Counted from the stretch's first letter, positions 10,787-23,756 are shown. The stretch: 64,000 bases of DNA from Canna indica (GCA_034359265.1 CP136890.1:87197501-87261500); one strand, 5' to 3'. Translations and numbers: made by a program. The notes: generated by a model from the sequence alone, not told the origin.

Positions 10787-11790
10787 TTCAGTTTACATCC
10801 ACCAAGTTTAAATATATATCCATTCTGTTTTAATACATATCCACTCAGTTGAAATGCATATCCATTATGTTTCAGTCCATATCCATCCAGTTCAAATGCA
10901 TATCTATTCTGTTTCAGTCTGTAACCATCCAGTTCAATTGGAATGTCACACAGTCTTCAATGCATCCCAAAAAAGCCACACAGACTTCACTAAAATAAAA
11001 TACAAATTTACTATATGCTATAGTGCTTGTGTATGAGTGTGATTTGCATATCCATTATGTTTTAGTCCATATCCACAGAGTTTAAATGTATCTCCATTTT
11101 GTTTCAGTCCATATCCATCAAATTTAAATGTATATTCATTATGTTTTAGGTCATATCCACCCAGTTTGAATTTATATCCAGTCTGTTTTAGTATATATCC
11201 ACCCAGTTGAAATGCATATTCATTATGTTTCAGTCTATATCCACCCAGTTGACATACATATCCATTCTGTTTCTGTGCATATCCACCCAGTTGAAAAGTA
11301 TGTCTATTATGTTTCAGTCTATATCCACCTAGTTTAAATGTATATCCATTATGTTTTAGTCCATATCCATCCAGTTTAAATATATCTTCATTCGGTTTTA
11401 GTCTATATCCTCTCTGTTTAAACGTATCTTCATTCTATTTCTGGCTATATCCACTTAGTTTAAATGTATATCAATTATGTTCTGGTTCATATCCATCCAG
11501 TTTAAATATATCTCCATTCTATTTCAGTCTATATCCACCTAGTTTAAATGTATCTTCATTCTATTTCAGTTTATATCCACCTAGTTTAAATGTATATCCA
11601 TTATGTTTTAGTCTATATCCACCTAGTTTAAATATATATCCATTCTGTTTCAGTGCATATTCTATTTTAGTACATATTCATCAAATTTAAATTTATATTC
11701 ATTCTATTTCAGTTCATATTCATCCAGTTGATATGCATATCCATTCTGTTTCAGTGCATATCCATCCAATTTAAATGCATATCCATTGTC
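10787..11790. repeat. 42-bp tandem array (two related 21-bp halves)
   Basis: Roughly twenty copies of a 42-bp unit made of two 21-bp halves lie here. One half contains ATATCCACCCAGTTTAAATG, the other ATATCCATTATGTTTTAGTC. The array is interrupted at about 10920-11045 by a non-repeat segment whose relative recurs at 11785-11850. Because 42 is a multiple of three, several frames stay open over many units. A scattered copy occurs at 12165-12225. Confidence 0.88.
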
Positions 11791-11854
11791 TTTAATGCAT
11801 CCAAATATAGTCACACAGATTTCATTTTAAATAAGATACAAGTTTACTATATGC

Positions 11855-12145
11855 TATAATGTTTATCAACAACAAACCAAAATATAAGTTCACTATGTGC
11901 TATACAAGATTATCAACAGCAAACCAAAATATAAGTTCACTGTGTGTTATACAAGATTATCAACAATATACCAAAATACAAGTTCACTATGTGCTATACA
12001 GCTTATTAACAGCAAACCAAAATACAAATTCACTATGTGCTATACAAGCTTATCAATAGCAAACCAAAATATAAGTTTACTATGTGCTATACAAACTAAT
12101 CAACAGCAAACCAAAATACAAGTTCACTATGTGCTATCAAACACT
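11855..12145. repeat. 47-bp tandem array
   Basis: About six copies of a 47-bp unit containing CAGCAAACCAAAATATAAGT and CACTATGTGCTATACAAG lie next to the 42-bp array. The period is not a multiple of three and there are no conserved codons, so it is not coding. It sits between two convergent genes. Confidence 0.85.
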
Positions 12146-12574
12146 ATCAGTTCACTTTGTTTGAGATCATATCCATCCAGTTTAATTGTATATCCACAGT
12201 TTGAGTTCATATCCATTCAGTTTACTATGCACCAACTCATGAAAAGAAATGTGATTCCTCAAAATCTAACTTTCTTGGTGGACAAACCGCTTGCAATAAT
12301 CTTGTGAATGTCATATGTTCGGATGCATAGTCCTGCATAACACCAAATTAAAATAAATTAGATATGTGCATACAAATAGTTTGGTAAAAAAGGTATATGC
12401 ATGCTAATTCAGCACATACTTGATTTTGAACTTGACTTTCAACCATAAAACTTTGAGTATGTTTAGGACTCCCCAAAATCGTAAAACTTTGGCTTATAAC
12501 TTCTTCTTGTCCTAGGAAATGTCATTCATTAAAATAAAAATGATATTGTAAATAATGAATGTGAAAACAATAAC
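12146..12574. other. AT-rich spacer 3' of the FAR1-type gene
   Basis: A stray copy of the 42-bp repeat family lies near 12165-12225, followed by AT-rich sequence with no convincing reading frame. It likely holds the 3' end of the convergent minus-strand transposase transcript. Confidence 0.45.
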
Positions 12575-14896
12575 TTATATATCATACTTACTGGGTGTTG
12601 GATTGTCATTTTTACTTTTTTTGTTTTTTTTTCTTCTCCTGTCCAACACACTTGTAATCCTCTTGGCTCTGGGGCCTTTCTTTAATGGTGGAGGCTTTAT
12701 TATTACATTATTAATGTCACAAACTTTGTCATTATGTGTCGGTGTTAAAGAATTTATCATGTCATTCCTCGGAGAATCCTCAACCGTCTGTTTTGTATAA
12801 TCTTCAATAATGACATTCTGTAGCAATTGATCAACTTCTTCAATCAATTTATCAACATTTTTGTCCAACAGTTCAAGTGCAGCCCTGCAAGTTGAACTTT
12901 TTATAAAAAGTGAATAAATTTTTTGACATATACGAGTGTACATGGAACACAATTCTTCTTTTCCATCTTCACTAACTATTCGACATTGGATATTGAAACC
13001 AATCCCCTCTTTAGCATATTTTGTCCATCTTTTCAAAATATAGACACGAGGCAAATGTAGCACATTATTATTTAAAAGAACTTTGATACAATGCATGCAT
13101 AATATTCCTTCAGCTTCAAACTTTCGACATGACCATATCACCATTAAATCATCTGAATCGAAAGTGACATTAACCGCAAGGTCTTCCTTTCCAAGTTGAG
13201 ATACTTTATATGTATGCATTGTCTCATTCAAGTTTATCATTTGACAAAGACAACATAATGACTTATTGAACTCTTGTTCAAATTCAGCATATATCACTCT
13301 AGAATATGCATTAGAAGCATCAGTGAGCATAGGCATCAATGGTAGTCCAGCAGGTTTTGAATGTCTTGATTTGTAATCTTCGAATAACTCCTTCTCCCGG
13401 AATAGCTTCAAAGTTCGATGATATTGGTCTATAAACTCTGAAAGGGAGAGTTTTTTTTAAAAAAAACCTTTTAAACTGTGCATTCATACTCTCACTTCGT
13501 TGGGTGGTTGTCATATCAGCGCAAATGATTCTCGTCTATATACTGTTGCCCACTTCTCCTTCAGCTTGTAAAAGTTTTGTAGCCAACAATTATCAACCAA
13601 ATTATAAGTGTCCATCATTTTAACCCATTTCTCTTCAAAGATTTGCACGGAAGACGAATCATATATGCAACTTCTAAACTCTTGCAAAAATTTAGGATGA
13701 TCATGAATCACTTGTGATAAATTAGTAGCAACATTTTGAAAAATATGCCATAAACATAATCGATGACAAGTATTTGGGAACACAACCTGAATGACTTTGG
13801 ATATAGCAGCTGATTGATCAATAAAGATTGTAGATGGCTGCTTTCCTCCCATTACAGCCATGAAAGTTTGAAATAACCAAACAAATGAGTCCACTGTTTC
13901 ATCAAACAATAATGCCGCACCAAATAAAACTGTTTGTTTATGATTATTCATCCCAAGGAGAGGAGCAAAAGGCATTTCATACTTGTTTGTTTGAAAAATG
14001 GTATCGAATGATACAACATCACCAAAATAACTATAATCAATAATTGCTCTCCCATCGGCCCAAAAGAAATTGGCTATTTCTCCTGTCTCATGAACTTGCA
14101 AGGCATAAAAAAAGGACGGATCCTCTACTTGTTTACTCTTTAAATAATGTAATAATGTTTGAGTGTCACCTGCTTTCAACTTCATCATTCTATGTTGGCT
14201 TATGTAATTGTTTGTGTCCTTTCGAATGAATCCAACCAATTCAGGCTTAGAAGCTGCAGCTTCAAAGAAATTGAAAATTTGATGAGGTCTAAACCCAGTC
14301 TTATCCATGTGATCAATTAATTCCTTCTGATATGGTAGTAGTTTCCGATGTGATCGAAGCATGTGAACTTTATTTGGGCTTGTCAACTGATGATTGTGAT
14401 TCAGCTCAACTTTTGATACACTCCACACATTGTTGGTATTTATTTTGAATTCAATCAGAGCCTTGCAATTTGTTCTTTCAATAGGTTTTGGCTTTTTCGT
14501 GACATGCGTTCGATGAATTTCTCTTGTCCCTTGTTTGCTACATACAATTTTTTTGCTTCTCATAGCATCACTTCGACGTTCAACTTGAGACTTCCTAATG
14601 CTAAAGTCATGTTTCTTAGCATAACTATTGTAGAAGTCATATGCATCCATTTCTGATGTAAATGTCATTCCAGGTTTTGGTTCATGTTGAGAATTTTCTG
14701 CAATTATTGTGGGAAACATAATGATGATGGAACAATTTTATACAACCAAATACATAAATACATCAAATAAACAAATATATAAAAAACAAGTAAATAATAT
14801 ACCATCTAATGAAGCGCTTGTATTTTCTTCCGTTTGATTTGGACCTTCTGTTGAATCAAATGCAAGTTCTTCTGATTGACTTTGCCCTTCCATCAT
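12575..14896 (-). pseudogene. FAR1/FHY3-type MULE transposase, frameshifted
   Basis: Exon 1 (14803-14896, starting MMEGQSQSEELAF) joins by a GT-AG intron of 105 bp to a long second exon from 14697. The product has a FAR1 DNA-binding domain (AYDFYNSYAKKHDFSIRKS to the ELNHNH motif), a MULE DDE transposase core with SFDTIFQTNKY, IFIDQSAAISK and the TTTQRSESMNA block, and a SWIM zinc finger (CRKFEAEGILCMHC). A basic tail ends near 12575. Two frame breaks are visible: one T missing in the run at 13523-13525 within SFCADMTTTQ, and another at the T8/A8 run at 13451-13466 before LSLSEFIDQYHRTL. Catalytic residues look conserved, so it may be recently dead or affected by homopolymer errors. It could be a domesticated FRS gene, but convergence with the DUF1985-like gene favours a transposon. 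Confidence 0.8.
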
Positions 14897-15251
14897 ACTG
14901 TCTCAGTTTAGTCCTTCTCCAGTAGGTAGGAGGACAAATGCAATTCCAAGCTTTATAAACATGAAATCATGATAAAATAAGATTTGCTTATAACGAAGAA
15001 GACATGAAAACATGATGTAATTAGCCTACATGTCATCACAATGCAACAATGTTATCACAACCTTACGTCCTGAAATCAGCAGGACATGCCATTGACCTAG
15101 TTTTTTTATTAACTACATCAGACAAACTGGATGGATATAAAGTTTAAAAAGATGACCATACGCTAAAACTAGATGGATGTGGAGGGATAAAAATTATCGC
15201 TCGACCGCTCCGTCGTCGACAATATATGCGACCTAATTCTGCCTCCTTAAA
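14897..15251. other. 5' flank of the FAR1-type gene, no gene seen
   Basis: This is the presumed promoter side of the minus-strand transposase gene. No clear TATA box or terminal inverted repeat was recognised. Confidence 0.4.
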
Positions 15252-15567
15252 GTCGTCGTGAGCTCGCCGTGGATATTAGCAGGCCAGACAACTCCACCAG
15301 CTCCAGCGAGGTAGCTGGGAAATAAGTCTGCTGGACTTCAGTCGCTCTGAGCTCGCCGGACTTCAGTCGTCCCACTCACTTAAGTGGGAAGGTCAACCGA
15401 CGGAGCAGAGTCACCATGAGCTCGCCGTGGATATTAGCAGGCCGAAAAACTTCACCAACTTCGGCGAGGTAGCTGGGAAATAAGCCTACTGGACTTCAGT
15501 CGCTCTGAGCTTGCCGGACTTTAGTCGCCCCACTCACGGAAGTCGGAAGGTCAACCGACAGAGCAGG
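15252..15567. repeat. 158-bp tandem duplication
   Basis: Two consecutive copies of about 158 bp start with GAGCTCGCCGTGGATATTAG at 15260 and 15418. They differ at scattered positions. No coding function was recognised. Confidence 0.85.
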
Positions 15568-15699
15568 CCGCAACTCATATTGATGATCCGGAGTTTCGGG
15601 TATGGATCCAAATTTCGGGTATGAGTTTTGAAAGATTGGATTTCGGGTATGAGTGTCGGATATGAGAAATTACAAATGGGATTTAATTCTTGATATCAT

Positions 15700-16640
15700 C
15701 AAGATTCGAAATAATACATGTGGCGGAGGATGAGCAGGCCGCTCATACAAGTTCTATTCGTTCATAAGTTGCTTCATTTTGAGAACAGTAGATACAGACA
15801 TTGCTTTAAAAAAAAAAAAAAAAAAATTCTTGCGGCAACCATGAAGGCTGCCGAAGGTCATCCCTCTTCTCATCTTCCCCGTCCCTTTATCTCTGGATCC
15901 TCCATTGTCGATGTAGCCTCGTCCTTGGCGGACGCGACGGCGACCACGCTGCACGATTCACACCGGATTTGAAAACTATCGCATATTGGTTGTCTTCCTT
16001 CTCGTCGGTGTGGCCGGAGCAAGCAAGGTGTTACTTTGCTTCGACCAGATGGGAGGACGGAGAGGCGACTAAGATGTCGATGAAGCCTTGCCGGTTTTCT
16101 CACGCACCTGAGGGTAGTCGGCTGCATAGTTTCCGTCGAGGTCGAGTCTTTCGTGCGACGGAGATGTTGCAACCGGATCAAGTCGACAAATCGACTCTTC
16201 TTCCTTCGTGCGGTTGGCTGCGATCGCGGAGGGGAAACCGACTTCGGGTGTCTTCCTTGCTCCGATCGCCGCCTTGTCTGGATGAGAGGGAAGAGCAGAG
16301 GCCTCTCGGCTTGTCTCCGCACTCCCACCATGGAGGTTCGACCTCCTGTCGCCGTCTCATGCCGGCATAAGAAAGGCCGCCGGCGTCTCAGGAAGGTGCA
16401 GCGGCGTCAATGCGTGAGGGGCGCGTGAAGATGGGATCGACTACGTCCGACTCCTCCTCTCCTCTGGGTTTTCCTCATTCCGCCTCAGCTCTCTCATCAC
16501 CAGCCGACTCCGACGCATCATGGTGGTCAGCGTCTTAAGATGGCCGGTGTGGGAGCAGTTGTCGGCAGGGGGTGGATGAAGTGCATGGGTCGGCTGGGAG
16601 AAGGCGGCGGCGACTGCTGCTGCGTCGTGGGGGAGAAGAA
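15700..16640. other. GC-rich island, no recognised gene
   Basis: GC content rises sharply between about 15840 and 16640. Frames are open on both strands (for example 15870-16331 minus and 15969-16370 plus), but none gives a recognisable domain and composition explains their length. An 18-A run lies at about 15809-15826. It may be the leader or LTR of an unrecognised transposon or a degenerated gene. Confidence 0.35.
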
Positions 16641-17340
16641 TTAGGGAGTTAGGGTTTAATTGGGATTAGGGTCTATTAAATTAGGGTTTGTAATCGGGTT
16701 GGATCCGGGTTTAAATATCTTAACCCGGATCCATTAAGATTAAACCTGATCCTCTTATTTAAACCAAACGGGTAGGATCCAGTTAAGAATAGCTAAATCC
16801 GGATCCATTAATAAGTTGACCCGACCCATTATTAAATTAAAACCCAACCCAATAATAAGTTAAAACCCGACCCGTTAACAATTAAACCGGTTTAATGGGA
16901 TCTGGTTCAACCCAATTATTAGCCGGTTCATCTCAATTGGACCCGGTTTAATTTCCAATTCATCCGGTTCACTTGAATTTAATTTGGTTTGATTCAATTG
17001 AGGTTTGGTTTATCAAGTTTGGGTTCGGTTCACTCAAATTAGGGTCTGGTTCACTGAAATTAGGTTTGGTTCAGTGCAGTTAGGTCCGATTCAGCACTGG
17101 TTTAGGTCAAATTTCACTGGTTTAGCATCGATTCAAGTCAATTTAGGTCGGTTCAGTGCACATTTTAAGCGGTTCAGTAGGTTTCTTTATCGGTTCACTA
17201 AAATTAGCATCTGGTTTAGCATAATTTTAACCGGTTCAATGCAATTAGCATTAGGTTCAACCTAATTTAGCTTTGGTTCAACTCAATTAACATTGGTTCA
17301 ACTCAATTTTGACCGCTTTATTGTAGTTTTACCAATTTAA
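16640..17340. repeat. Degenerate low-complexity GGTTCA/AATTTAG repeats
   Basis: Loose repetition of CCGGTTTAAT, GGTTCACTCAAATTAGG and related words covers the interval at about 20-30 bp spacing without a strict period. It resembles a decayed minisatellite. The apparent frames in it are compositional. Confidence 0.55.
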
Positions 17341-17804
17341 CAAGAAATAAAATAATAGTCCATCAAGTCTAATGTTTTGGAATATGTTGGTTCGAAACAA
17401 CATCTTGCCAAAGCGAGATCTCTTGTGTAGAATTAGCATGTTTTAGAACATAAAGATGTTAGCATGTTAGAAATTCATGCGGGTAATGATCGGCCCAAAG
17501 GAAGGTTATTACTTTGTCGGATTCCTTACGTACCTACGGTAATAAATATGTGATGGTCATAAGATTTTTCATGTGGACAAGAGTCGGTCCAATGAAAGAC
17601 TTCTTGTTTGACATGATTGATTGTCAATATTTGATTACTGCATCGAGAGTACCGCTTACAAGTTGACATATATATTTGTCCAAAGATGAAGTGTCAATTT
17701 TGTGCTTGGTATCTTGTAATGGGACCTATTAATTATTTATTTCTTTTGCTTTAATTAATTTATTGAGCTGAATATATTAATATTTTTTATTATTCTTTGT
17801 TCAG

Positions 17805-18595
17805 CTAACATTTCTGCTTCATCAAATATTACTGTCACTCTAAGTTCTATCCCTGTGCTGACTGGCACGAATTTCAAAGTCTGAAAAGAAAATATTATGA
17901 TTGTTTTTGGTTCCATGGATCTAGACTTGGCACTTAGGATAACCGAGCCTGCTCTTACAGATGATAGTTCTCTTGATGACAAGAGAAAATATGAGCAGTG
18001 GGAAAAATCCAACCGCCCAAGTCTCATGATTATGAGAAGGGCAATATCAGATTATTTTAGAGGCATTATATCTGAAGAGACTAATGCCAAATTGTTCCTA
18101 GATGCTCTTAAAAAACGTTTTGAGAAAAATGAGAAGGTTGAGACAAGCATGTTATTAACAAATTTAGTCTCAATAAGGTATAAAGACAAATGGAACATTA
18201 GGAAGTACATTATGGAGATGTCAAATCTTGTCTCTAGATTAAAGGCACTGAAATTAGACCTCCCTGATGACTTATTGGTGCATTTGGTTCTGATATCTTT
18301 TCCGGCACAATTCAATCATTTTAAAATCAGTTATAACTGTCAAAAGGAGAAGTGGACTCTTAATGAGTTCATCTCTCATTATGTGCAAGAGGAAGAAAGA
18401 CTAAAGCAAGATAAGATTGAAAACGCTCATTTGGCTGTGGCCTCTAAAGATAAAGGCAAGAAAAGACCTAAGACTACAGAAGCTGCAGATGCTCCTCAAA
18501 AGAAAAAGCAAAAGGAACATACTAAAGTTTTTACCTATTTCTTCTGCAAGAAAAGTGGGCATGTAAAGAAAGATTGTACCAAGTACCACGCTTGA
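17805..18595 (+). pseudogene. Copia gag (UBN2-type) with altered zinc knuckle
   Basis: The open part starts at the Met at 17897, but family similarity extends upstream to about 17805 through a TGA at 17881-17883 where a Trp is expected. The protein has the gag core (MDLDLALR, RRAISDYFRG, LRELR-like helices, SFPAQFNHFKISYNC), a Lys-rich linker and a C-terminal zinc knuckle. The knuckle reads YFFCKKSGHVKKDC, so the first of the three Cys is replaced by Tyr. Gag would form the retrotransposon particle. This copy is presumably dead. Confidence 0.75.
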
Positions 18596-20429
18596 CGTGT
18601 TAAGAATTATACATTTTTCACTTTGGTTTGTTCTTAAGTTAATTCAAATTTTATACTTATAGACACTTGGTGGATAGATTTTGGTATTTCTACTCACATA
18701 AGTTTAATTATGCAGGATTACTTGAGATGCCAACTGCTGAGTGATGTTGAAAGATTCATCTTTGTGGGCAATGGCAAATCAGCTAAAGTTGAAGCTATAG
18801 ACTTTTTTAGGTTATTGTTTATGATTAATTATTATTTAAAAATTGAGAGAGACTTTTGTAGTTCCATCTTTTAGATGGATTTTGATTTCTATCTCTGTTT
18901 TGGACAAACAAAGTTGTTCTTGTTCATTTAGAAATAGAAAGTTTAGTCTTTATCTTAATTCTATTTTTGCTGGTACCATTTATGTCCTATTTCAATTACC
19001 TTTATATGCTTGATGTAATTGCTCCATCTAATGATATCCTACATACCAACTCAAAAGGTACAAAATAAAAATTAGCTGATAAGAATTCCATCATGATATG
19101 ACATAAGCACTTAGGTAATATATTCAAGTATAGAATACAGAGGCTTGTGTCTAATAGGATTCTAGTTATTCTTGATGCTACGGACTTTGATGTCCATACT
19201 AAATGCATCAAGGGAAAACAAACAAACATTAGGGTTAAGGTACTAATAGGAGTTCAAACATCTTAGAACATAATTATACGGGTGTTTATTGACCTTTCCC
19301 TATGGCTTCTTGAAATGGTCAAATAATATTTCTATGTTCATAGACAATTACTTCATATACGGGTACCTATATCTAAATAGTGAGAAGTCTAATTAATTTT
19401 AAGACTGCGGCTTATATTCTGATTAAAGTACCATCTACAACAGTACATAAAAACCCTTATATATTATGGACGGGCAAGAAGCCCATACTAAATATTTGGG
19501 ATTGTCCAGTTGAGACTAGGCCATATTGGTCAAAGGAAAAAATCATTGGAACAGTCCGCTGCTACTTTATTGGGTACTTTGATAGGTCTATGAGATATTA
19601 TAGAATAATTTTGATATAAGTAATACTCAGTTCATTGAAGTTATTGAGTTTGGGGGGAGATAAGTATATTCTTTGAAAATCTACCCTTGAAGTACAAACT
19701 CAATGACCTCAAGAACTATTGCTTCCCTTTAGAGGTATTATTAATTTATCAAGTTATTATCTCATTTTGTTTTGAGATAAATATGGTTGATGAATGCATA
19801 TACCATGAGTTTAGTCAGAGCAAGATCATTATCCTATGTACCCATTTTGCTAAAAGATGTAATTTTAGTCTCAAATCGTGCTCTAAGGATAAAATTGAGC
19901 ATGAGGAAATGCAGAAGATTCTATATGCGTCTACTACAGGAAATCTGATGTATGCTCAAGAAAGTACGCGTTCGGATATTGCGTACACTAAAGGGATATT
20001 AGACAGATATGTAAGTAATCCCGGAATGGATCATTGGAAAGCAGCCAAACAGGTTATATGGTATTTACAGAGAATAAAGCATTACATATAGAAAATCAGA
20101 TCAATAGGAGATCATTGGGTATTCTTGATTCTGATTTTGTAGGATGCCTAAAAGTTGGAAGATCCACTTCTGGTTATATTTTTTTGTTTGTCAGAAAAAC
20201 TGTTTATTAGAGGAGTGCTAAGCAGACACTCAATGCAGCTTCAGATATAAAAGCAGAATTCATAACTTATTTTAAGGTATCCAATCTTGGAATATGACTG
20301 CGAAATTTTGTCACTAGGCTGCCTATAGTAATAAAATTGAAAGACTAATAAAGTTATTCTGTGACAATAAACAGGCAGTGTTATTCCAATAACAACAAGA
20401 ACTCTATGAAATTTAAGCAAATCAATATA
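18596..20429 (+). pseudogene. Copia pol remnants (protease, pre-integrase, integrase end, RT end, RNase H)
   Basis: Short recognisable blocks survive in changing frames. They are a protease-like stretch near 18660-18810 (TWWIDFG, VGNGKSAKVEAI), a GAG-pre-integrase block near 19080-19240 (HKHLGN, CIKGKQTN), an integrase C-terminal block at 19380-19600 (TAAYILIKVPST, LWTGKKP), and the RT/RNase H block at 19860-20340 (YASTTGNLMYAQ, NPGMDHWKAAKQVIWYLQ). The catalytic centres of integrase and reverse transcriptase are absent, implying internal deletions before CACTA-2 arrived. Confidence 0.7.
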
Positions 20430-21199
20430 CACTACTAGAAATTGAGTCTTCAGCAACGGCTATCAGCAACGACCGCTCAAGCTGTTCTATTTGCAACGAC
20501 ATTCTTACGACCGCCCAAGCCGTTGCAGATATGTTGTATCTGCAACGACTTTCTAACGGACATGTGAGCCGTTGCTGATAATTTTAATTATCAGCAATGG
20601 TTTGCTAACGGACAAGTGAGCCGTTGCTGATGATAACTTATCAACAACGGCTCTCTAACGGGCGAGTGAGCCGTTGCTGATAATTTTATATAGGTCGCAG
20701 ATCGTGCTTGCCCCTTCTTCCTCCCGCTGCTGCCGCCGCCTCCTCCTCTCGCCTCTCACCATCGTTGCCGACGCCGACGCCGCCGAGCTGCTGTTGCCTA
20801 TGCTGCCGTCTGTCCTCGATCGCCGATTTTAGGTATTCCTCGCCGCCTGGCCTTCTCTTCCCGTTGCGGCCGGCAGAAAGTTTGAGCGAAACCCTATTTT
20901 TAGGATTTTGGCCGGCGGCGGACGGCCGATGGCCGCCGCCGGAGCTTGTACAGTGTCCGGGAAATCGTAGTTTTAGATTTATTTATTTATTTATTTGTTA
21001 ATTAATCAATTAATTAATTTTTTAATTTGTTAGATTAATTTTTAGGGTTTAGATTAATTTTTAGAGTTTATATTAATTTTTAGTTTAATTTAGTTAGATT
21101 AATATTTAATAATAGTAGGTTAATTATTTAAATTAATGAAAATGATGTAGATTAATATTAATTAATTAGTTAAAATATTGTTAATTAGTCCAAAGTTGT

Positions 21200-21345
21200 T
21201 CTTAGTGGACTCGCGTCGGAATTGTCCACATCGGACGCGCGCCGGAATCATCCACTTCGGACGCGCGCCGGAATAGTTCATTTTGGACTCCCGCCGAAAT
21301 CGTCTAATTTGGACTTGTGTTGGAATTGTCCAATGTGGACTCGAA
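21200..21345. repeat. 26-bp minisatellite, CACTA-2 copy
   Basis: About five degenerate copies of the unit seen at 9541-9765 occur here on the other strand, for example GGACGCGCGCCGGAATCATC. Many CpG sites have become TpG or CpA, consistent with past methylation. Confidence 0.75.
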
Positions 21346-21514
21346 CTGACTCAAAACATTTAGAAAATAATCATCTATCCGACAAGTTGATATGTGTCAC
21401 GTACGCAACGACGAGTCGAATATGATTTAGCAAAACCTTAGATCCGTTCGGGGATTGTATGTTCGTGTAAAAGAAGTTGATGATCTTTTATACGACGTAC
21501 AATTCTTGAATTGT

Positions 21515-21750
21515 CCCTGATTGGACAATTTGGGAATATAGTTATTTGTACTGCACTTACGTTTTTCTTTTAACCGTTAACTAATTATTCTAAATTTCGG
21601 CAGCATCTCTCTAGTTCTCCGATACGTGCCCAGATGATATGCGTATTCAGAGAACTGTAGGGAGATGCTGCCAAAATTTAGAAAGAAGTTAGCGATTAAA
21701 ATAAGTACTTAGTGCAATATAAATAACATAAATCCCAAATGGAATAGGAC
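21515..21750. repeat. Long palindrome upstream of TNP2, CACTA-2 copy
   Basis: This is the same inverted repeat as at 9131-9372, with more mismatches in the right arm (for example AGTACTTAGTGCAATA in place of the exact inverse). It ends just before the TNP2 start. Confidence 0.8.
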
Positions 21751-21780
21751 AATCTCACCTAAAGATATTAACCAAAGAAA

Positions 21781-23756
21781 TTGTCATTGATTGACAGAAT
21801 CATGTCGGCTGATCGAAGTTGGATGTACCGACGTCTTGATCGTGGAGCTTTAACGAATGAGTTTCGATTAAGCGTAATGTATTTCCTAAATTTCGCCTAT
21901 TCGAATCAGAATTACGTTAGCATCGGTGATCAAATTCGATGTCCGTGCCGCATTTGTTTGAATGGACGATTTTTGGATCGGGAGACTGTCACTCTGCATC
22001 TATATAGCAAAGGATTTGCACCAAGATATTTTCTATGGACTTGTCACGGGGAGTCACGTGAAGTCGGGACGTCGAGTAATCGTGTTGTTCAGACATATGG
22101 TGAATCTTCCTCTGCTGGTGCTTCTTCATCTAGTCAATCTAATCCCTATAGAACTATGATACTTGATAGTCTTGGAGGTCAATTCCACCTGAATGATAAT
22201 GTTGATAGGCCAGTTCTCCAGACATCAGTCCCACCAGATACTACAGCGGTTGATATCACACAAGTACAAACTGTCATAGAGATTGAATTATCGAATAAAG
22301 AAGCTGTAGAATTTTACGAGATGTTGAAAGCTGCCGATGAACCTTTGTATGAGAATTGTCCTAAATACACAAGGTTTTCAGCAATTACACATCTCCTAAA
22401 CATCAAGGCCGATTGTAATATTAGCGGGGTTGCGTATGATCGGATTGCAGGATTGATTAATGGAATGCTGCCTACTGATAACAAGTTTGAGCCAACTTTT
22501 TATAAGACTAAAAAGCTAATGAGAAAATTGGGGCTTGGGTACGAAAAAATACACGCGTGCCAAAATAACTGTATTTTATATTATAAAAAAAATATGCAGT
22601 TGGATAAATGCCCTGTATGTCAACATCCTCGTTACAAGGAGAAGAAATCGGCCCGACAGAAAAATATTCCGTTTAAAGTGCTTCGATATTTTCCACTAAC
22701 ACCGACGCTTCAAAGATTATTCATGTCGGAAAAAATAGCCCCCTACATGAGTTGGCATGCAAGAAGTCGTGATGATACAGTAATGACTCATCCATCCGAC
22801 AGTGAAGCATGGAAACATTTGGATACATATTATCCTTCATTTGCTAGGGATACTAGAAATATAAGATTGGGATTGTGCACAGATGGTTTTAATCCGTTTG
22901 GACATTCTGCAACTCCTTATTCAGTTTGGCTAGTGTTGTTGACAGTTTATAATTTACCACCGTCAATGTGTATGAAAGATGAATTTATTTATCTTTCGAT
23001 GATTATTCCGGGTCCTAAGGGTTCGCGAAAAGAAATTGACATATTTCTCAGATCCTTGAAAGATGAATTGAAAATATTGTGGACTGAGGAAGCTGTCACT
23101 TATGATTGTCATTGGAAGCAAAACTTCAATTTAAAAGCCGTGGTCTTGTAGACAATCAATGATTTTCCAGCGTACGGCATGTTGTCTGGTTGGAGCACTC
23201 ACGACCGACTCTCTTGTCCGTATTGTATGGAACACTCTAAATCAATCAGTCTTCAGAACGGATGAAAAATCTCATTCTTTGATTGTCATCGTCGATTCCT
23301 ACCGGGTAATCATCAGTATCGAATGAATCGTAATAAGTCTACTAAGGGCAGAGTCGAAAGAGATGGGCCACCACCGATGTTGTTTGGTGAACAAATGTTA
23401 GCACGTGTTTCAGCACTTCCAGATATAGTATTTGGTCGTAATGAAAGAGTGTCAGGTTTTGGCCAAACACATAACTGGGTGAAAAAAAAGTATCTTTTGG
23501 GAATTGCCCTATTGGAGTTCATTATTGATTCGACATAATTTAGATGTCATGCACATTGAAAAAAATGTGTTTGATAATATTTTCAACACTTTGATGGATA
23601 TTTAAGAAAAACTAAAGATAATGTCAAAGCCCGACATGATATGAAAATACTTTGTAAAAGATCGGAGTTAGAGTTACAAGAGGTCAACGGACGATATCTG
23701 AAACCGAATGCCCCATATGTGTTAAATAAACAACAGATCAAAGATGTTTGTCAATG
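21781..23756 (+). pseudogene. TNP2-type transposase of CACTA-2, truncated and broken
   Basis: The frame is open from 21781 to a TAG at 23149-23151 (Trp in CACTA-1), giving 456 residues with the transposase-associated domain and most of the Transposase_21 core. A second stop lies at 23263-23265 (CGA to TGA). The A-run at 23482-23489 has eight A, one more than the seven the family frame needs. A small deletion near 23605 puts a stop in the MDISRK motif. The coding region then ends at the deletion junction at about 23756, losing DUF4218/DUF4216 and the acidic tail. It cannot encode a working transposase. Confidence 0.88.

Noticed and set aside
14698..14719. Start of the FAR1-type protein at 14719
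   Set aside because: This ATG lies in an intron; a better structure starts at 14896 and splices to 14697 in frame.
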